A stretch of DNA of 64,000 bases. It comes from CAZTHM01 sp041946825 (lineage in GTDB: Bacteria > Acidobacteriota > Terriglobia > UBA7540). Numbering within the stretch: position 1 is the stretch's first letter; the number at the start of each line of letters is the position of its first letter. The translations under genes were made by a program, and so were the position numbers. A model generated the notes under the pieces. That model was not told the DNA's origin. It did not search any database and saw only the letters and a program-made list of their open reading frames with translations. The stretch covers positions 1-64,000 of the forward strand of contig JBHGBD010000002.1 of assembly GCA_041946825.1 (NCBI GenBank), given 5' to 3'. Below, piece after piece: positions 15,960 through 24,797 of the stretch.

Positions 15960-16391
15960 GCCAGAAGTCAGAAGACAGAAGTCAGAATAGCGGAGCACAG
16001 GAATGGGCGAATTGCGGAGAATGGCGAGGACCTTCGAGGACCTGCTCGTTTGGCAAAAAGCGCATGACCTTGTCCTGGCTATCTATAAACTGACGGCTAC
16101 TTTTCCCAGATCCGAAACCTATGGCTTGTCGATCCAGATGAGACGGGCCGCGGTTTCCATTCCGGCGAACATCGCTGAAGGATTTCGAAAGCGCGGCAAG
16201 CCCGACAAAGCTCGATTTATGAACACAGCAGAAGGGTCACTAGAGGAAACTCGCTACTACCTGAGGCTGGCACAGGACTTGAACTACGGTCAGACAGGGC
16301 CTTTGGTTCGTCAGGTCGAGGAAATAAGCAGGCTCCTCGATTCTTATTCGAAAGCCATTCTGGCTTCTGGCTTCTGACTTCTGGCTTCTGG
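15960..16391. mobile_element. Putative heptamer-bounded cassette 2 carrying an S23/IVP gene
   Basis: Left arm: units GCCAGAA, GTCAGAA and GACAGAA at 15960-15987. Right arm: units TTCTGGC and TTCTGAC at 16358-16391, the exact reverse-complement type in the same 7-nt register. They enclose one S23 gene and fill the space from 5 bases after the preceding stop codon to 26 bases before xylB. Same plan as cassette 1 with an unrelated heptamer. Mobility is inferred. Confidence 0.6.
16003..16377 (+). CDS. Four-helix bundle protein (S23 / IVP family), C-terminus encoded by the repeat
   Basis: 124 residues (ATG at 16003; another ATG at 16021 is possible). Signature FEDLLVWQKAHDLVLAIYKL, YGLSIQMRRAAVSIPANIAE, AEGSLEETRYYLRLAQDL and a last helix ISRLLDSYSKAI, as in the S23/IVP family. 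It is a distinct paralogue of the protein at 14237-14629. The last residues (ILASGF) and the stop codon are read from the right-hand heptamer array, so array and gene are physically joined. Confidence 0.9.
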   Translation: MGELRRMARTFEDLLVWQKAHDLVLAIYKLTATFPRSETYGLSIQMRRAAVSIPANIAEGFRKRGKPDKARFMNTAEGSLEETRYYLRLAQDLNYGQTGPLVRQVEEISRLLDSYSKAILASGF

Positions 16392-16417
16392 ATATCTTAT
16401 CCCAGCGGTGAATTCGT

Positions 16418-17959
16418 ATGCCTCACGTAATGGGTATCGACGTCGGAACCACCGGCACTCGCGCCGTGATCGTGCGCCCTGACGGGCACGTGGTGGGCGC
16501 GGCGACGGGCGACCATCAGCCGATGCGCATGCCCAAGCCCGGCTGGGCGGAGCAGGATCCGACGGATTGGTGGAACGCCACAATTGAAGCCGTGCGCGCG
16601 GCGCTCGCGGCGGCGAATTTGGCGGGCGAGGACATCGCCGCCGTCGGGCTCTCCGGACAGATGCACGGCGTGGTGCTGCTCGACAAAGCGCACGCTGTCC
16701 TGCGGCCGTCGCTCATCTGGTGCGACCAGCGCAGCCAGGCGCAGTGCGACTGGATCACCGCGCAAGTCGGCGCGGAGCGCTTGATCCAGCTCGTCTCGAA
16801 TCCCGCGCTCACCGGCTTCAGCGCGCCGAAAATCATCTGGGTGCGCGACCACGAGCCGGAGATTTTCGAGCGCGCCGCAAATTTCCTCCTGCCCAAGGAT
16901 TACGTGCGCTACCGCCTGACGGGCGAGTTCGCCACCGACGTTTCCGACGCCTCGGGAACGCTGCTCTTCGACGTCACCAACCGCCGCTGGTCGCAGGAAA
17001 TGCTTGGCATGTTGGACCTCGACGCGCGGCTGCTTCCGCGCGCCTACGAGTCGCCGGAGATCACCGGGCAGATCACGCGCGAGACCGCGGTCGTCACCGG
17101 CCTTAAAGCCGGAACGCCCGTCGTGGGCGGCGGCGGCGATCAGGCTTCGAGCGCCGTGGGCAACGGAATTGTTTTGCCCGGACTGACCTCGGCGACGCTG
17201 GGGACTTCCGGCGTGATCTTCACGCACACCGAATTGCCCAAGCTCGATCCGCTCGGCCGCATTCACACTTTCTGCCACGCGGTTCCCGGCAAGTGGCACG
17301 TGATGGGCGTGACGCAGGGCGCGGGCCTTTCGCTGCGCTGGTTCCGCGATCAGTTCGGCGCGTCCGAAGCGTGGCTGGCGCGGCAGACGGGCGTCGATCC
17401 CTACGAGCTCATCATCGAGCAGGCGGCGAAGATTCCGCCCGGCAGCCTGGGTTTGCTCTGGCTGCCTTACCTGATGGGCGAGCGCACGCCGCACCTCGAT
17501 GCCCAGGCACGCGGCATGTGGTTCGGCCTGACTGCGACGCACACGCGCGGGCACATGATTCGCTCCATCCTCGAGGGCGTGGCATTCAGCCTGCGCGACT
17601 CGATCGAGATTTTCAGGGAGCTGGAAATTCCCGTCGAACAGATTCGCGTTTCGGGCGGCGGCTCGCGCAGTTTTCTGTGGCGGCAGATTCAGGCGGACAT
17701 TTACGGCAAACAACTGGTCACGCTGCGGACGTCGGAAGGCTCGGCGTTTGGCGCGGCGCTGCTGGCCGGCGTCGGCGCGGGTATCTACGAGAACGTCGAG
17801 GAATCGGCGCGCGCCGCGATCCAGATTCGCGAGAGCATGGCGCCGCAAGCCGCGAACGTGCAGATCTACAACCGCCAGTATCAGATCTACCGCGAGCTCT
17901 ATCCGACCGTGCGGAAGCTGGCGCACCAGCTTGGGGCGCTGGGCGAACACACCGACTGA
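16418..17959 (+). CDS. xylB: Xylulokinase (FGGY carbohydrate kinase)
   Basis: 513 residues. N-terminal MGIDVGTTGTRAVIV is the phosphate-binding loop of FGGY kinases; GWAEQDPTDWW, GLSGQMHGVVLLD, LIWCDQRS, NPALTGFSAPKIIWVRDHEP and the second-domain GGGGDQASSAVGNG and LPYLMGERTPHLD are xylulokinase signatures. It phosphorylates D-xylulose to D-xylulose 5-phosphate in the cytoplasm, feeding the pentose phosphate pathway. Length is normal. Weak ribosome site, probably because the right arm of cassette 2 lies just upstream. Preceded by a sugar oxidoreductase and followed by aldose epimerases. Confidence 0.9.
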   Translation: MPHVMGIDVGTTGTRAVIVRPDGHVVGAATGDHQPMRMPKPGWAEQDPTDWWNATIEAVRAALAAANLAGEDIAAVGLSGQMHGVVLLDKAHAVLRPSLIWCDQRSQAQCDWITAQVGAERLIQLVSNPALTGFSAPKIIWVRDHEPEIFERAANFLLPKDYVRYRLTGEFATDVSDASGTLLFDVTNRRWSQEMLGMLDLDARLLPRAYESPEITGQITRETAVVTGLKAGTPVVGGGGDQASSAVGNGIVLPGLTSATLGTSGVIFTHTELPKLDPLGRIHTFCHAVPGKWHVMGVTQGAGLSLRWFRDQFGASEAWLARQTGVDPYELIIEQAAKIPPGSLGLLWLPYLMGERTPHLDAQARGMWFGLTATHTRGHMIRSILEGVAFSLRDSIEIFRELEIPVEQIRVSGGGSRSFLWRQIQADIYGKQLVTLRTSEGSAFGAALLAGVGAGIYENVEESARAAIQIRESMAPQAANVQIYNRQYQIYRELYPTVRKLAHQLGALGEHTD

Positions 17960-18016
17960 TCCGGCGCCCTGTAGAGAAGCGCGAAGCAAACGCACTATGA
18001 AGTTATGCTGAAGCGG

Positions 18017-18123
18017 CCCTCACCCCCGGCCCCTCTCCCGGAGGGAGAGGGTGGGGCAATTTAGTCACATACCCTCTCCCTCCGGGGGAGGGTGTCCCCG
18101 CCGCGGTGGGGACGGGTGAGGGG
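18017..18123. repeat. CCCTCACC...GGGAGAGGGT palindromic repeat, copy C
   Basis: Framed by CCCTCACCCCC and GGGTGAGGGG and containing the nested CCTCTCCC/GGGAGAGG hairpins, but lacking the GCTCAGAGC hairpin of copies A and B (CCCCGCCGCGGTGGGG in its place). It lies between xylB and the first aldose epimerase gene. Confidence 0.75.
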
Positions 18124-18158
18124 CCAAGCAACATTTTGCGACCAGAAAGGATTTTCAA

Positions 18159-19259
18159 ATGAAGCTACGCCGTTCCGCATTCATTCTCTCCCTCCCTCTG
18201 CTTCTATCCCCGCGTGGAGTTTTCGCCGCGCCGCAAGAGGCCGCCATGAAGAAAACCGCCAACTACAGCGTCACGAAGAAAGTCATCGAGGGGCACACCA
18301 CCTATCACCTCGTCGACGCCAAGCGGAAGATGGAATTCGGCATCGTTCCCGACATCGGGAACTTCGGCTACGAATTCAAAATGAACGGCAAGGACGTCTT
18401 CATCGCGCCCGAATCGTTCAAGGCGTACATCGAGAAGCGCTGGTTCGGGTGGGGGAATCCCTTCCTGGCGCCCTTTGCCAACCGCATCGATCATGATTAT
18501 TACTATTTCCAGGGAAAGAAATATCTGCTCAATGACAGCCTCGGGAACCTGCGCCGCGTCCCGCCCACAAATCTTGTTCTACACGGCACGCTGGTTTACG
18601 AACCGCACTGGGAAGTCATCAAAACGGGCGGCTCCGACGCCGAGGGCGCGTTCATTACTTCGCGGCTCGAGTACTGGAAATATCCCGAGTTGATGGCGCA
18701 GTTCCCCTTCGCGCACGTTTACGAAATTACGTACCGGCTGAAGGACGGAAAACTCGAGTGCACCACGCGCGTCACCAACGTGGGCAAATCCGACATGCCC
18801 GTACACTTCGGCTATCACCCCTATTTCCGCCCCGACGGCGCACGCGAGGAGTGGACCGTGAAGGTTGCCGCCCGGAAGCGCGTCATTGTCAATGAAGCCC
18901 TCGTCCCGACGGGCGAAACCGAGCCCACGGACAAATTCCTTCCAGGCCTGACCCGGGGTGTGGTGCTGGGCAAAAGCTTCCTCGATTCCGGCTTCGCGGA
19001 ACTGGAGCGCGACGCGCAAGGCCTCGGGCATATCTGGGTAAAAGGGAAAACACAAAAGATCGAGGTCATCTACGGAAAGGAATTTGACTGGGCCATCGTC
19101 TACGCGCCGCTCGACAACACGCTGATCTGCATCGAGCCGCAGACCGGGCCGACCAACGCCTTCAACCTCGAGCACGAGGGGAAAATGAAATCCCTGATCG
19201 TTCTCGCACCGGGGAAGACTTTCAAGGCAACCTACTGGATCGTTCCGAGCGGCTACTAA
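18159..19259 (+). CDS. Aldose 1-epimerase (mutarotase)-family protein, exported
   Basis: 366 residues. Signal peptide (RRSAFILSLPLLLSPRGVFA). Mutarotase motifs: WGNPFLAPFANRID, NLVLHGTLVY, VHFGYHPYFRPDG with the catalytic-type His pair, and CIEPQTGPTNAFNLEHEG near the C-terminus with the expected Glu. Such proteins interconvert sugar anomers. The next gene (19265) encodes a close paralogue, so the pair arose by tandem duplication. Export suggests that it acts on periplasmic sugars. Confidence 0.85.
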   Translation: MKLRRSAFILSLPLLLSPRGVFAAPQEAAMKKTANYSVTKKVIEGHTTYHLVDAKRKMEFGIVPDIGNFGYEFKMNGKDVFIAPESFKAYIEKRWFGWGNPFLAPFANRIDHDYYYFQGKKYLLNDSLGNLRRVPPTNLVLHGTLVYEPHWEVIKTGGSDAEGAFITSRLEYWKYPELMAQFPFAHVYEITYRLKDGKLECTTRVTNVGKSDMPVHFGYHPYFRPDGAREEWTVKVAARKRVIVNEALVPTGETEPTDKFLPGLTRGVVLGKSFLDSGFAELERDAQGLGHIWVKGKTQKIEVIYGKEFDWAIVYAPLDNTLICIEPQTGPTNAFNLEHEGKMKSLIVLAPGKTFKATYWIVPSGY

Positions 19260-19264
19260 GCTCC

Positions 19265-20293
19265 GTGCCGCGACCCCGCCATCGGAGACAGGCGTTGAGC
19301 AACTATGAAGTTTCCACGCGCGACGTCGAGGGCTTTGGCGCGTACCGCCTCTCCGACCGCGGCCGCGACATGACCTACAGCCTCGCCCCCGGCCTGGGAA
19401 ATTTCGGCTTCGAATTTGAAGTCCATGGGAAAGACGTTTTGGTTCCGGTCCCTTCGCTCGGTGCCTACGCAAGCGCGCGACGCATGGGCGGTGGAAATCC
19501 GTTCCTCGCTCCCTGGGCGAACCGCATCGATCGCGATCATTTCTTCTTCCGGGGAGAGAAATATCTCCTCAACACCGCGCTCAAGAATCTGCGGCTTGAC
19601 TCGTCGGGCCTGCCCACGCATGGCCTGCTGGTCTTCGAACCGCGATGGCAAGTCGTCGAGAGCGGCGCCTCGGAGACGGAGGGGGCGTTCGTCACCACGC
19701 GCCTGGAGTTCTACAAGTATCCTGACCTGATGGCGCAGTTTCCTTTCGCGCAGGATTACGAGGTCACGCATCGCCTCCGCGACGGCCAACTGGAAGTCAT
19801 CACGCACGTGACGAATGTCGGGGCCAGCACGTTACCGGTGGTGATGGCGTATCACCCTTACTTCTCTCCCGACGGCCCGCGCGACGAGTGGACCGTGGGC
19901 ATCGGCGCGCGCACACATTGGATTCTGGACGAGCGGAACGTGGCCACCGGCGCGCGGGAACCGATGTCGCGTTTCCTGCCCGATGCCGGAGAGTTTGTGC
20001 TGGGATCAAAGTCGCTCGACGATGAGTTCTCGGATCTCGACCGCGAAGCCAGCGGGCGCGGTCGCGTGTGGGTCAAGGGCCAGAGCCAGAGGATCGAGGT
20101 CAGCTACGGCGAGGGCTTCGATTTCGCCGTCGTCTACGCGCCCGTCGAGAAAAAGTTGATCTGCATCGAGCCGCAAACGGGTCCCACGAACGTCTTCAAC
20201 CTGCAGCACGAAGGCAAATTCGACGGGCTCATTGTGCTTGAACCGGGCAAGACCTTTACGGCAAGATATGGGATCGTTCCATCCGGGTTCTGA
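19265..20293 (+). CDS. Second aldose 1-epimerase-family protein (tandem paralogue)
   Basis: 342 residues from a GTG at 19265, five bases after the preceding stop; a TTG at about 19295 is an alternative. It aligns along its length with the preceding protein: GGNPFLAPWANRID, GLPTHGLLVFEPRW, VVMAYHPYFSPDG and CIEPQTGPTNVFNLQHEG. It has no clear signal peptide, so the pair may work on the two sides of the membrane. No ribosome site is obvious, which suggests translational coupling. Confidence 0.83.
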   Translation: MPRPRHRRQALSNYEVSTRDVEGFGAYRLSDRGRDMTYSLAPGLGNFGFEFEVHGKDVLVPVPSLGAYASARRMGGGNPFLAPWANRIDRDHFFFRGEKYLLNTALKNLRLDSSGLPTHGLLVFEPRWQVVESGASETEGAFVTTRLEFYKYPDLMAQFPFAQDYEVTHRLRDGQLEVITHVTNVGASTLPVVMAYHPYFSPDGPRDEWTVGIGARTHWILDERNVATGAREPMSRFLPDAGEFVLGSKSLDDEFSDLDREASGRGRVWVKGQSQRIEVSYGEGFDFAVVYAPVEKKLICIEPQTGPTNVFNLQHEGKFDGLIVLEPGKTFTARYGIVPSGF

Positions 20294-20320
20294 GTCCTAT
20301 TACGCTCCGAGGTTTCGCTC

Positions 20321-21718
20321 ATGAAAAGATCCACCGTCGACGTCCTGATCGCGGCCGCCGCTCTCGGCCTTTGCATCGTGACACTCCAACCATCGAGGTT
20401 CGCCATGGCTTCCCCCGCCGCTTCATTTCTCGCGAAAGTCGAAAGAGCGCAATACAAAGGTTGGAACGTTTACAAATTGACGAATGGCCTGGTCACGCTC
20501 TATATCGCCCCGGAAATCGGCGGGCGGGCCATTCAGCTTCAGCTCGGGGACCAGGAATACTTCTTTGTGAACCAAGATCTTGCGGGAAAGATCCTCCCTC
20601 CCGAACAGAATAATCTGAAAACCGGATGGGCGAACTACGGCGGGGACAAGGTCTGGCCCGGCCCGGAAGGCTGGTCGAGCGACGACGAGTGGCCGAGCAT
20701 TCCCTACTACATCCTCGATGGGAGCAAATTCGATTCAGAAATCACCAGCAACAATTCCGGCGAAGTCGCCGTCAAAGTCACCAGCCCCAAAGACCCGCGC
20801 ACCGGCGTGCAGTTCGTGCGCACGTTCCACGTCTACGCGAATACCACGCGCATCAAAGTCGAGCAGGTGATGCGCAACATCTCGAAGCGGCAGATCCGTT
20901 GGGGTATCTGGCATCTGATTCAGAGCGACGCGGCCGACGCGAACGATCCAACGAAACCGAATCCCGAACTCTACATGTACGTCCCGCTCAACCCCAAGAG
21001 CCGGCACCCGGGCGGCTACTACGTGATGTTCGGCGACGTGCGACATCCGAGCTATCAGGTGGTGGACAACGGGCGAATGCTGAGGATCCACTATCTTTAT
21101 CGCGTGGGCAAAATCGGCGCCGATTCGGACGCCGGCTGGTTCGCAATTGTGAACGGGCAGAAACAGATCGGCCTCGTTGAGAACTTCAAATTCTTCCCCG
21201 GCGAGGAATATCCCGATAGCGCTTCGGTGGAATCCTGGAACGACGGGCCGGGAATTATCTCGCGCGGGACGCACGATCAGATTCTTCCCGATGATCCCAA
21301 GCAGACTCCCTACTTCCTTGAATCGGAGGGAATGAGCCCTTACGCGACGCTCGAGCCGGGAGAGGAATATTCGTTCCCGATTTGGTGGTCGCCGGCGCGT
21401 GTCACGAATCCTGTGCATAACGCCGTCGGCGGCGGGATGGTCAGCGAGCCGCTATCGGCAAAAGTCGAGGGCGGGCGAGTGGCGCTGCGCGGGACGTTCG
21501 GCGTATTCGTTCCGGGATCGCTGGAAGCAGTCTTCTACAGCGAGATGGGCGAGGAGCTGAGTCGCGAAACGCTTCAGACCGTGGACCCGCGCGACGTCGT
21601 GAAAGTTGAAAAGACAATTGCCCTTCCCGCTGAAACCTTTCGAGTCAGCATTCGCGTTATGGACGCCGCGGGAGAAAATCGCGGGTACCTCGGGAACATC
21701 GTTCTCGGCGCGCATTAG
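20321..21718 (+). CDS. DUF4380 domain protein, exported (mutarotase-like fold)
   Basis: 465 residues. Hydrophobic N-terminus (about residues 7-25, ending near FAMASPAAS) is a likely signal or anchor. The body has LVTLYIAPEIGGRAIQLQLG, WANYGGDKVWPGPEGW, a RTFHVYANTTRIKVEQVMRN strand region and GGYYVMFGDVRHPSYQ, as in DUF4380 proteins, which have a galactose-mutarotase-like beta-sandwich and unknown substrate. It follows two aldose epimerases on the same strand, so a role in the handling of a polysaccharide breakdown product is likely but not proven. Confidence 0.8.
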   Translation: MKRSTVDVLIAAAALGLCIVTLQPSRFAMASPAASFLAKVERAQYKGWNVYKLTNGLVTLYIAPEIGGRAIQLQLGDQEYFFVNQDLAGKILPPEQNNLKTGWANYGGDKVWPGPEGWSSDDEWPSIPYYILDGSKFDSEITSNNSGEVAVKVTSPKDPRTGVQFVRTFHVYANTTRIKVEQVMRNISKRQIRWGIWHLIQSDAADANDPTKPNPELYMYVPLNPKSRHPGGYYVMFGDVRHPSYQVVDNGRMLRIHYLYRVGKIGADSDAGWFAIVNGQKQIGLVENFKFFPGEEYPDSASVESWNDGPGIISRGTHDQILPDDPKQTPYFLESEGMSPYATLEPGEEYSFPIWWSPARVTNPVHNAVGGGMVSEPLSAKVEGGRVALRGTFGVFVPGSLEAVFYSEMGEELSRETLQTVDPRDVVKVEKTIALPAETFRVSIRVMDAAGENRGYLGNIVLGAH

Positions 21719-21983
21719 TGGGCCTACAACACGGGTGCGGCTGAGTATCCAAGATTCCATGTTCAGAGTTCCCAAGCCTCAATGCGAAAGTTAAAAGTTT
21801 TGCGCATTGACGGGCCGGAGGAGAGTCCACGCGAAAAATCTACAACGGACCTCTAAAATTTACGTGGGCACTTTCTCTCCTTCCGTGTAAGTCTCCCACC
21901 AGCAAGCGCTAGAATTCCCCAAGCAGGATGGCCACCTCATTGCTCGCGATTTTGCGGGGATTCCCAACAAAAGGAGACTCAAC

Positions 21984-22316
21984 ATGGCAATCAGGAGATT
22001 AGGAGCGTGGGTCGCGGCGGCAGCACTGACTTTGAATATCATTCAATTTGCGCCCGCGGTCCGCGCGCAGTCTCAGGGGCAGGGGCCCGCCGCGCAGCAG
22101 CCCACCGATGACGCACAGGCAAAAACCTTCGTCGGCCAGATCGTCCAGGCTCGTGACGGGCGATTTGCGTTACTGACCGACAAACAGGCGGGAAAGGGCT
22201 ACTTCCTCGACGATCAGGAGAAGGCCAAGAAGTTCAACGGCCAGACCGTGAAAGTGACTGGAACACTCGACGTCCGGGCCAGCCTCATCCATGTGACGGA
22301 CATTCAGCCTGCGTAA
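21984..22316 (+). CDS. DUF5818-type small exported protein
   Basis: 110 residues with a signal peptide (about residues 1-29, AVRAQ). The mature part, AKTFVGQIVQARDGRFALLT and FNGQTVKVTGTLDVRASLIH VTDIQ, is a small OB-like beta barrel typical of the acidobacterial DUF5818 family of unknown function. Ribosome site AAGGAGA. A clear terminator follows, so it is probably transcribed alone. The 265 bases before it contain no gene. Confidence 0.78.
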   Translation: MAIRRLGAWVAAAALTLNIIQFAPAVRAQSQGQGPAAQQPTDDAQAKTFVGQIVQARDGRFALLTDKQAGKGYFLDDQEKAKKFNGQTVKVTGTLDVRASLIHVTDIQPA

Positions 22317-22343
22317 TGGAGTTGAAAGATTCGTTCATCCAAC

Positions 22344-22378
22344 AGGAGGACCCGAAAAGCGGTCCTCCTTTTTCTTTT
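22344..22378 (+). terminator. Rho-independent terminator after the DUF5818 gene
   Basis: Perfect 9-bp stem AGGAGGACC / GGTCCTCCT around an 8-base loop, followed by TTTTTCTTTT. It lies 28 bases after the stop codon. Confidence 0.92.
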
Positions 22379-22403
22379 GAGTCCGATTCGAACCTTACGC
22401 GAC

Positions 22404-22949
22404 TCACCGCCACGTCTGGTCGTCGAAGCGCTTCAGGCTCGTCGCGTCGTCGAGCACGCCGAGAGTGACGATCGCGAACGTGAAAACGCGCGTGCCGGAC
22501 TCGAGGTGCCCGCCCATGGCCTTCTGCGTGTTCGAAAACGAGATGTGCGCGTGCACGCGACCGTCGATGATGTAGCCGGTGGTGGTCAGCAGATCGAACG
22601 GGCCGTCTTCCTTGAAAAACGCTTCGGTAGCCGGGAGCGTCGTGTTGCTCACGACGTGCACGTGGTAGCTCACCAGCGAGCCGGCGCCGCTCAGGATGAC
22701 GGCGTTTTTGATCTTCTCCCGCGCCACGGCGTCGCGAAGACCTTGAAGCATGTCCACCTGGTTCTTCATCCGCACCACGACGATACGCTTGAACTCGGCC
22801 GTCCTCGTCAAAGCGTCGGGTGCGCCAGCCTCTTCCGCCGGGTTCGCTGAAGCAGGCCTCGAGCCAAGGGACGCTGCGCCAAGCAATAGACCGACAAAGG
22901 ATATCTCTAATACCATAATACTAAATGTTGCAATCCTATTTTTGTGCAT
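22404..22949 (-). CDS. PPC/DUF296 domain protein with a signal peptide
   Basis: 181 residues from the ATG at 22949 (ribosome site GGAGGG); a longer frame runs into rbsK and is rejected. N-terminal MHKNRIATFSIMVLEISFVG to about residue 34 is a signal peptide or anchor. The domain from about residue 50 has IVVVRMKNQVDMLQGLRDA, AVILSGAGSLVSYHVHVV, IIDGRVHAHISFSNTQ and GGHLESGTRVFTFAIV, the plant-and-prokaryote-conserved fold with the HxH metal site. Usual members are cytoplasmic DNA-binding-like proteins; this one appears exported. Confidence 0.83.
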   Translation of the reverse strand: MHKNRIATFSIMVLEISFVGLLLGAASLGSRPASANPAEEAGAPDALTRTAEFKRIVVVRMKNQVDMLQGLRDAVAREKIKNAVILSGAGSLVSYHVHVVSNTTLPATEAFFKEDGPFDLLTTTGYIIDGRVHAHISFSNTQKAMGGHLESGTRVFTFAIVTLGVLDDATSLKRFDDQTWR

Positions 22950-23004
22950 GTCACCCTCCGGTAGGATTTGGCGAGGCAGGGGTCCCGGGCGGGACGTTTC
23001 GCCG

Positions 23005-23967
23005 CTATTTCTTCCCGGTCGTGGCGCGCCTGGCGTCGCGCTCGGCGAAGTCGTCCACCTCGGATCGCATGGGAAGCGACGGCTGGGCGCCCAGCTTGGT
23101 GACGGCCAGCGCGCCGGCGAAATTCGCGTAGCGAATGGCCTCCTCCATTTCCTCGCCCGCCGCCAGCCGGACGGTGAGCGCCGCCGTGAAGGCATCCCCC
23201 GCCGCGGTCGGGTCGACGGCATTGACCTTGTGCGCCGGGAAATGCTTCGCCCCTTTGCGCGTCACCAGCATCGCGCCGTCGCTGCCGAGTTTCAGCACCA
23301 CGGTTTTGGCGCCCATTTCGAGGAGGCTTTCCGCCGCCTCGCGCGCCGAAACGCGCCCCGACACTTCATGTCCCGTCAGCTCCTCGAGCTCGGTCTCATT
23401 GGGGGAAACCACGTCGGCCAGCCTGAGAATGGAAGCGGGACACTTGCGTGGTGGCCCGGCGTCAAGCACCGTCAGTTTTCCGGCTTTGTGCGCGGCCTTC
23501 AGCGATGCCTCGACGACTTCGAGGGGGATCTCCAAAACCGTGCACAGCGCGTCAGCCTTGGAGATGACCTCCTCGGCGCGTTCGATATCGGCGGGAGTCA
23601 GCGCGAAATTCGCCGCCGGGTCGACCACGATGGTGTTGTTGCCGTTGGGGAAAAGCATGATGAACGCGCAGCCCGTCGAGCGGTCCGGATCGCGCCGGAC
23701 CCAGGTTGTGTCGATGCCGTTTGATTCCAGGCCCTGGATCAGGAAATCCCCGATCATGTCTTTTCCGACCGATCCGATGAAGCTGGTTTTCGCACCGAGC
23801 CTTGCCGCGCCCACGGCCTGGTTGGCGCCTTTCCCGCCGTGGAAAAACTTGAGGTTCGCGGCCATCATGCTTTCGCCCTCTTTGGGCAGACGCTCGGCTT
23901 TTACCACCAGATCGAAATTCGTGCTGCCGACCGCGACAACGTGGATTTCTTCGGTGCGTCGGACCAT
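23005..23967 (-). CDS. rbsK: Ribokinase (PfkB family)
   Basis: 320 residues from the ATG at 23967, six bases from GGAGG; an ATG six bases earlier is possible. Motifs: VAVGSTNFDLVVKAERLPKE, FHGGKGANQAVGAARLG (first PfkB signature), DPAAN, VVSPNETELEELTG and VDPTAAGDAFTAAL (second signature, catalytic Asp; Ala in place of the more usual Gly in GAGD). It phosphorylates D-ribose to ribose 5-phosphate, or a similar sugar. It lies 55 bases upstream of the PPC gene on the same strand. No ribose transporter is nearby. Confidence 0.88.
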   Translation of the reverse strand: MVRRTEEIHVVAVGSTNFDLVVKAERLPKEGESMMAANLKFFHGGKGANQAVGAARLGAKTSFIGSVGKDMIGDFLIQGLESNGIDTTWVRRDPDRSTGCAFIMLFPNGNNTIVVDPAANFALTPADIERAEEVISKADALCTVLEIPLEVVEASLKAAHKAGKLTVLDAGPPRKCPASILRLADVVSPNETELEELTGHEVSGRVSAREAAESLLEMGAKTVVLKLGSDGAMLVTRKGAKHFPAHKVNAVDPTAAGDAFTAALTVRLAAGEEMEEAIRYANFAGALAVTKLGAQPSLPMRSEVDDFAERDARRATTGKK

Positions 23968-24364
23968 GTTCATCCTCCAGCCGCTGAAGCCGCGTTCTTT
24001 TGTGCCAAGAAACGCTACTTTGCACTCTTCTCAGTGGTTGTCAAGCCCTCGTCGGCGGAGCGTGTACGGCTCCGGCAACTACGAGTTCAGAACCAGAAAC
24101 CCGGAAGGCTCCGCCGGGCCGAGATGGGAGGTATCGGGCCGCCCGGCTTTACTCCTTCGCAACCTTGGGGTATCTTACGCGCATCGCAACGGTTGAATTC
24201 CAGGCCGCCCCCTGGGAGAGTCACGGGGGTCCCGGGAGGATGGGCAGGTGGGAATGAACTCGCGATGGTGAGTTTCGATCTCAAGAGATTCTGGTGAACG
24301 ATCCGCAATTCATGCACGCACAATTCAGATCGGGTTCAATCCGCATTTCAAGGAGGCAGTCGAC
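23968..24364. other. Intergenic region between divergent rbsK and ACT genes
   Basis: About 400 bases with no convincing gene; the short ORFs here are not conserved-looking. It must hold the promoters of both flanking genes. Some short GC palindromes are present (for example GGTCCCGGGA near 24230) but no clear promoter hexamers were recognised. Confidence 0.4.
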
Positions 24365-24760
24365 ATGGCCAAGGTAAAACAGATTACGGCCTGGACAGAG
24401 AGCCTGCCGGGCCAGATCGGCCGCATTGCCAAGGCGCTGGGTGAAGCGAAGATCAACATCACCGCCTTCACGGCTTACGGGACGGGCGGCGAAAGCCCCA
24501 TCCGCATGCAAGTCAACAGCCCCGCAAAGGCCAAGAAGATTCTTCTCGACCTCGGCTATCGCGTCACCGAGGAGGACGTCATCCGTCTGACCATTCCCGA
24601 CAAGCCCGGCGCACTGGGCGAAATCGGCGACCGGTTGGGAAAAGCGCACGTCAACGTGGACTACAGCTACGCGAGCGTCGGCAAAGGCGCGAAGAAAGTT
24701 GACCTGGTCCTCGGAATCTCCGATCTCGCCGGAGCCGCGAAGGCGCTGCGGGGGCTGTAG
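24365..24760 (+). CDS. Tandem ACT-domain protein
   Basis: 131 residues, ribosome site AAGGAGG. Two ACT domains: VKQITAWTESLPGQIGRIAK (residues 4-23) with NITAFTAYG, and VIRLTIPDKPGALGEIGDRL (about 70-90) with NVDYSYASV. Such free-standing ACT pairs bind amino acids or other small ligands and act as regulators. No partner enzyme gene adjoins it; the downstream gene is on the other strand. Confidence 0.82.
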   Translation: MAKVKQITAWTESLPGQIGRIAKALGEAKINITAFTAYGTGGESPIRMQVNSPAKAKKILLDLGYRVTEEDVIRLTIPDKPGALGEIGDRLGKAHVNVDYSYASVGKGAKKVDLVLGISDLAGAAKALRGL

Positions 24761-24797
24761 TGCGGCGGTTCAGGCGTGCCGAAAAGCCGTTGGGATT

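Noticed and set aside
14237..16377. Diversity-generating retroelement accessory (Avd) genes
   Set aside because: The S23 proteins are related to Avd, but there is no reverse transcriptase or template/variable repeat pair in the window.
22950..23222. N-terminal extension of the PPC gene into rbsK
   Set aside because: It overlaps the ribokinase gene; the ATG at 22949 has a good ribosome site and begins a signal peptide.
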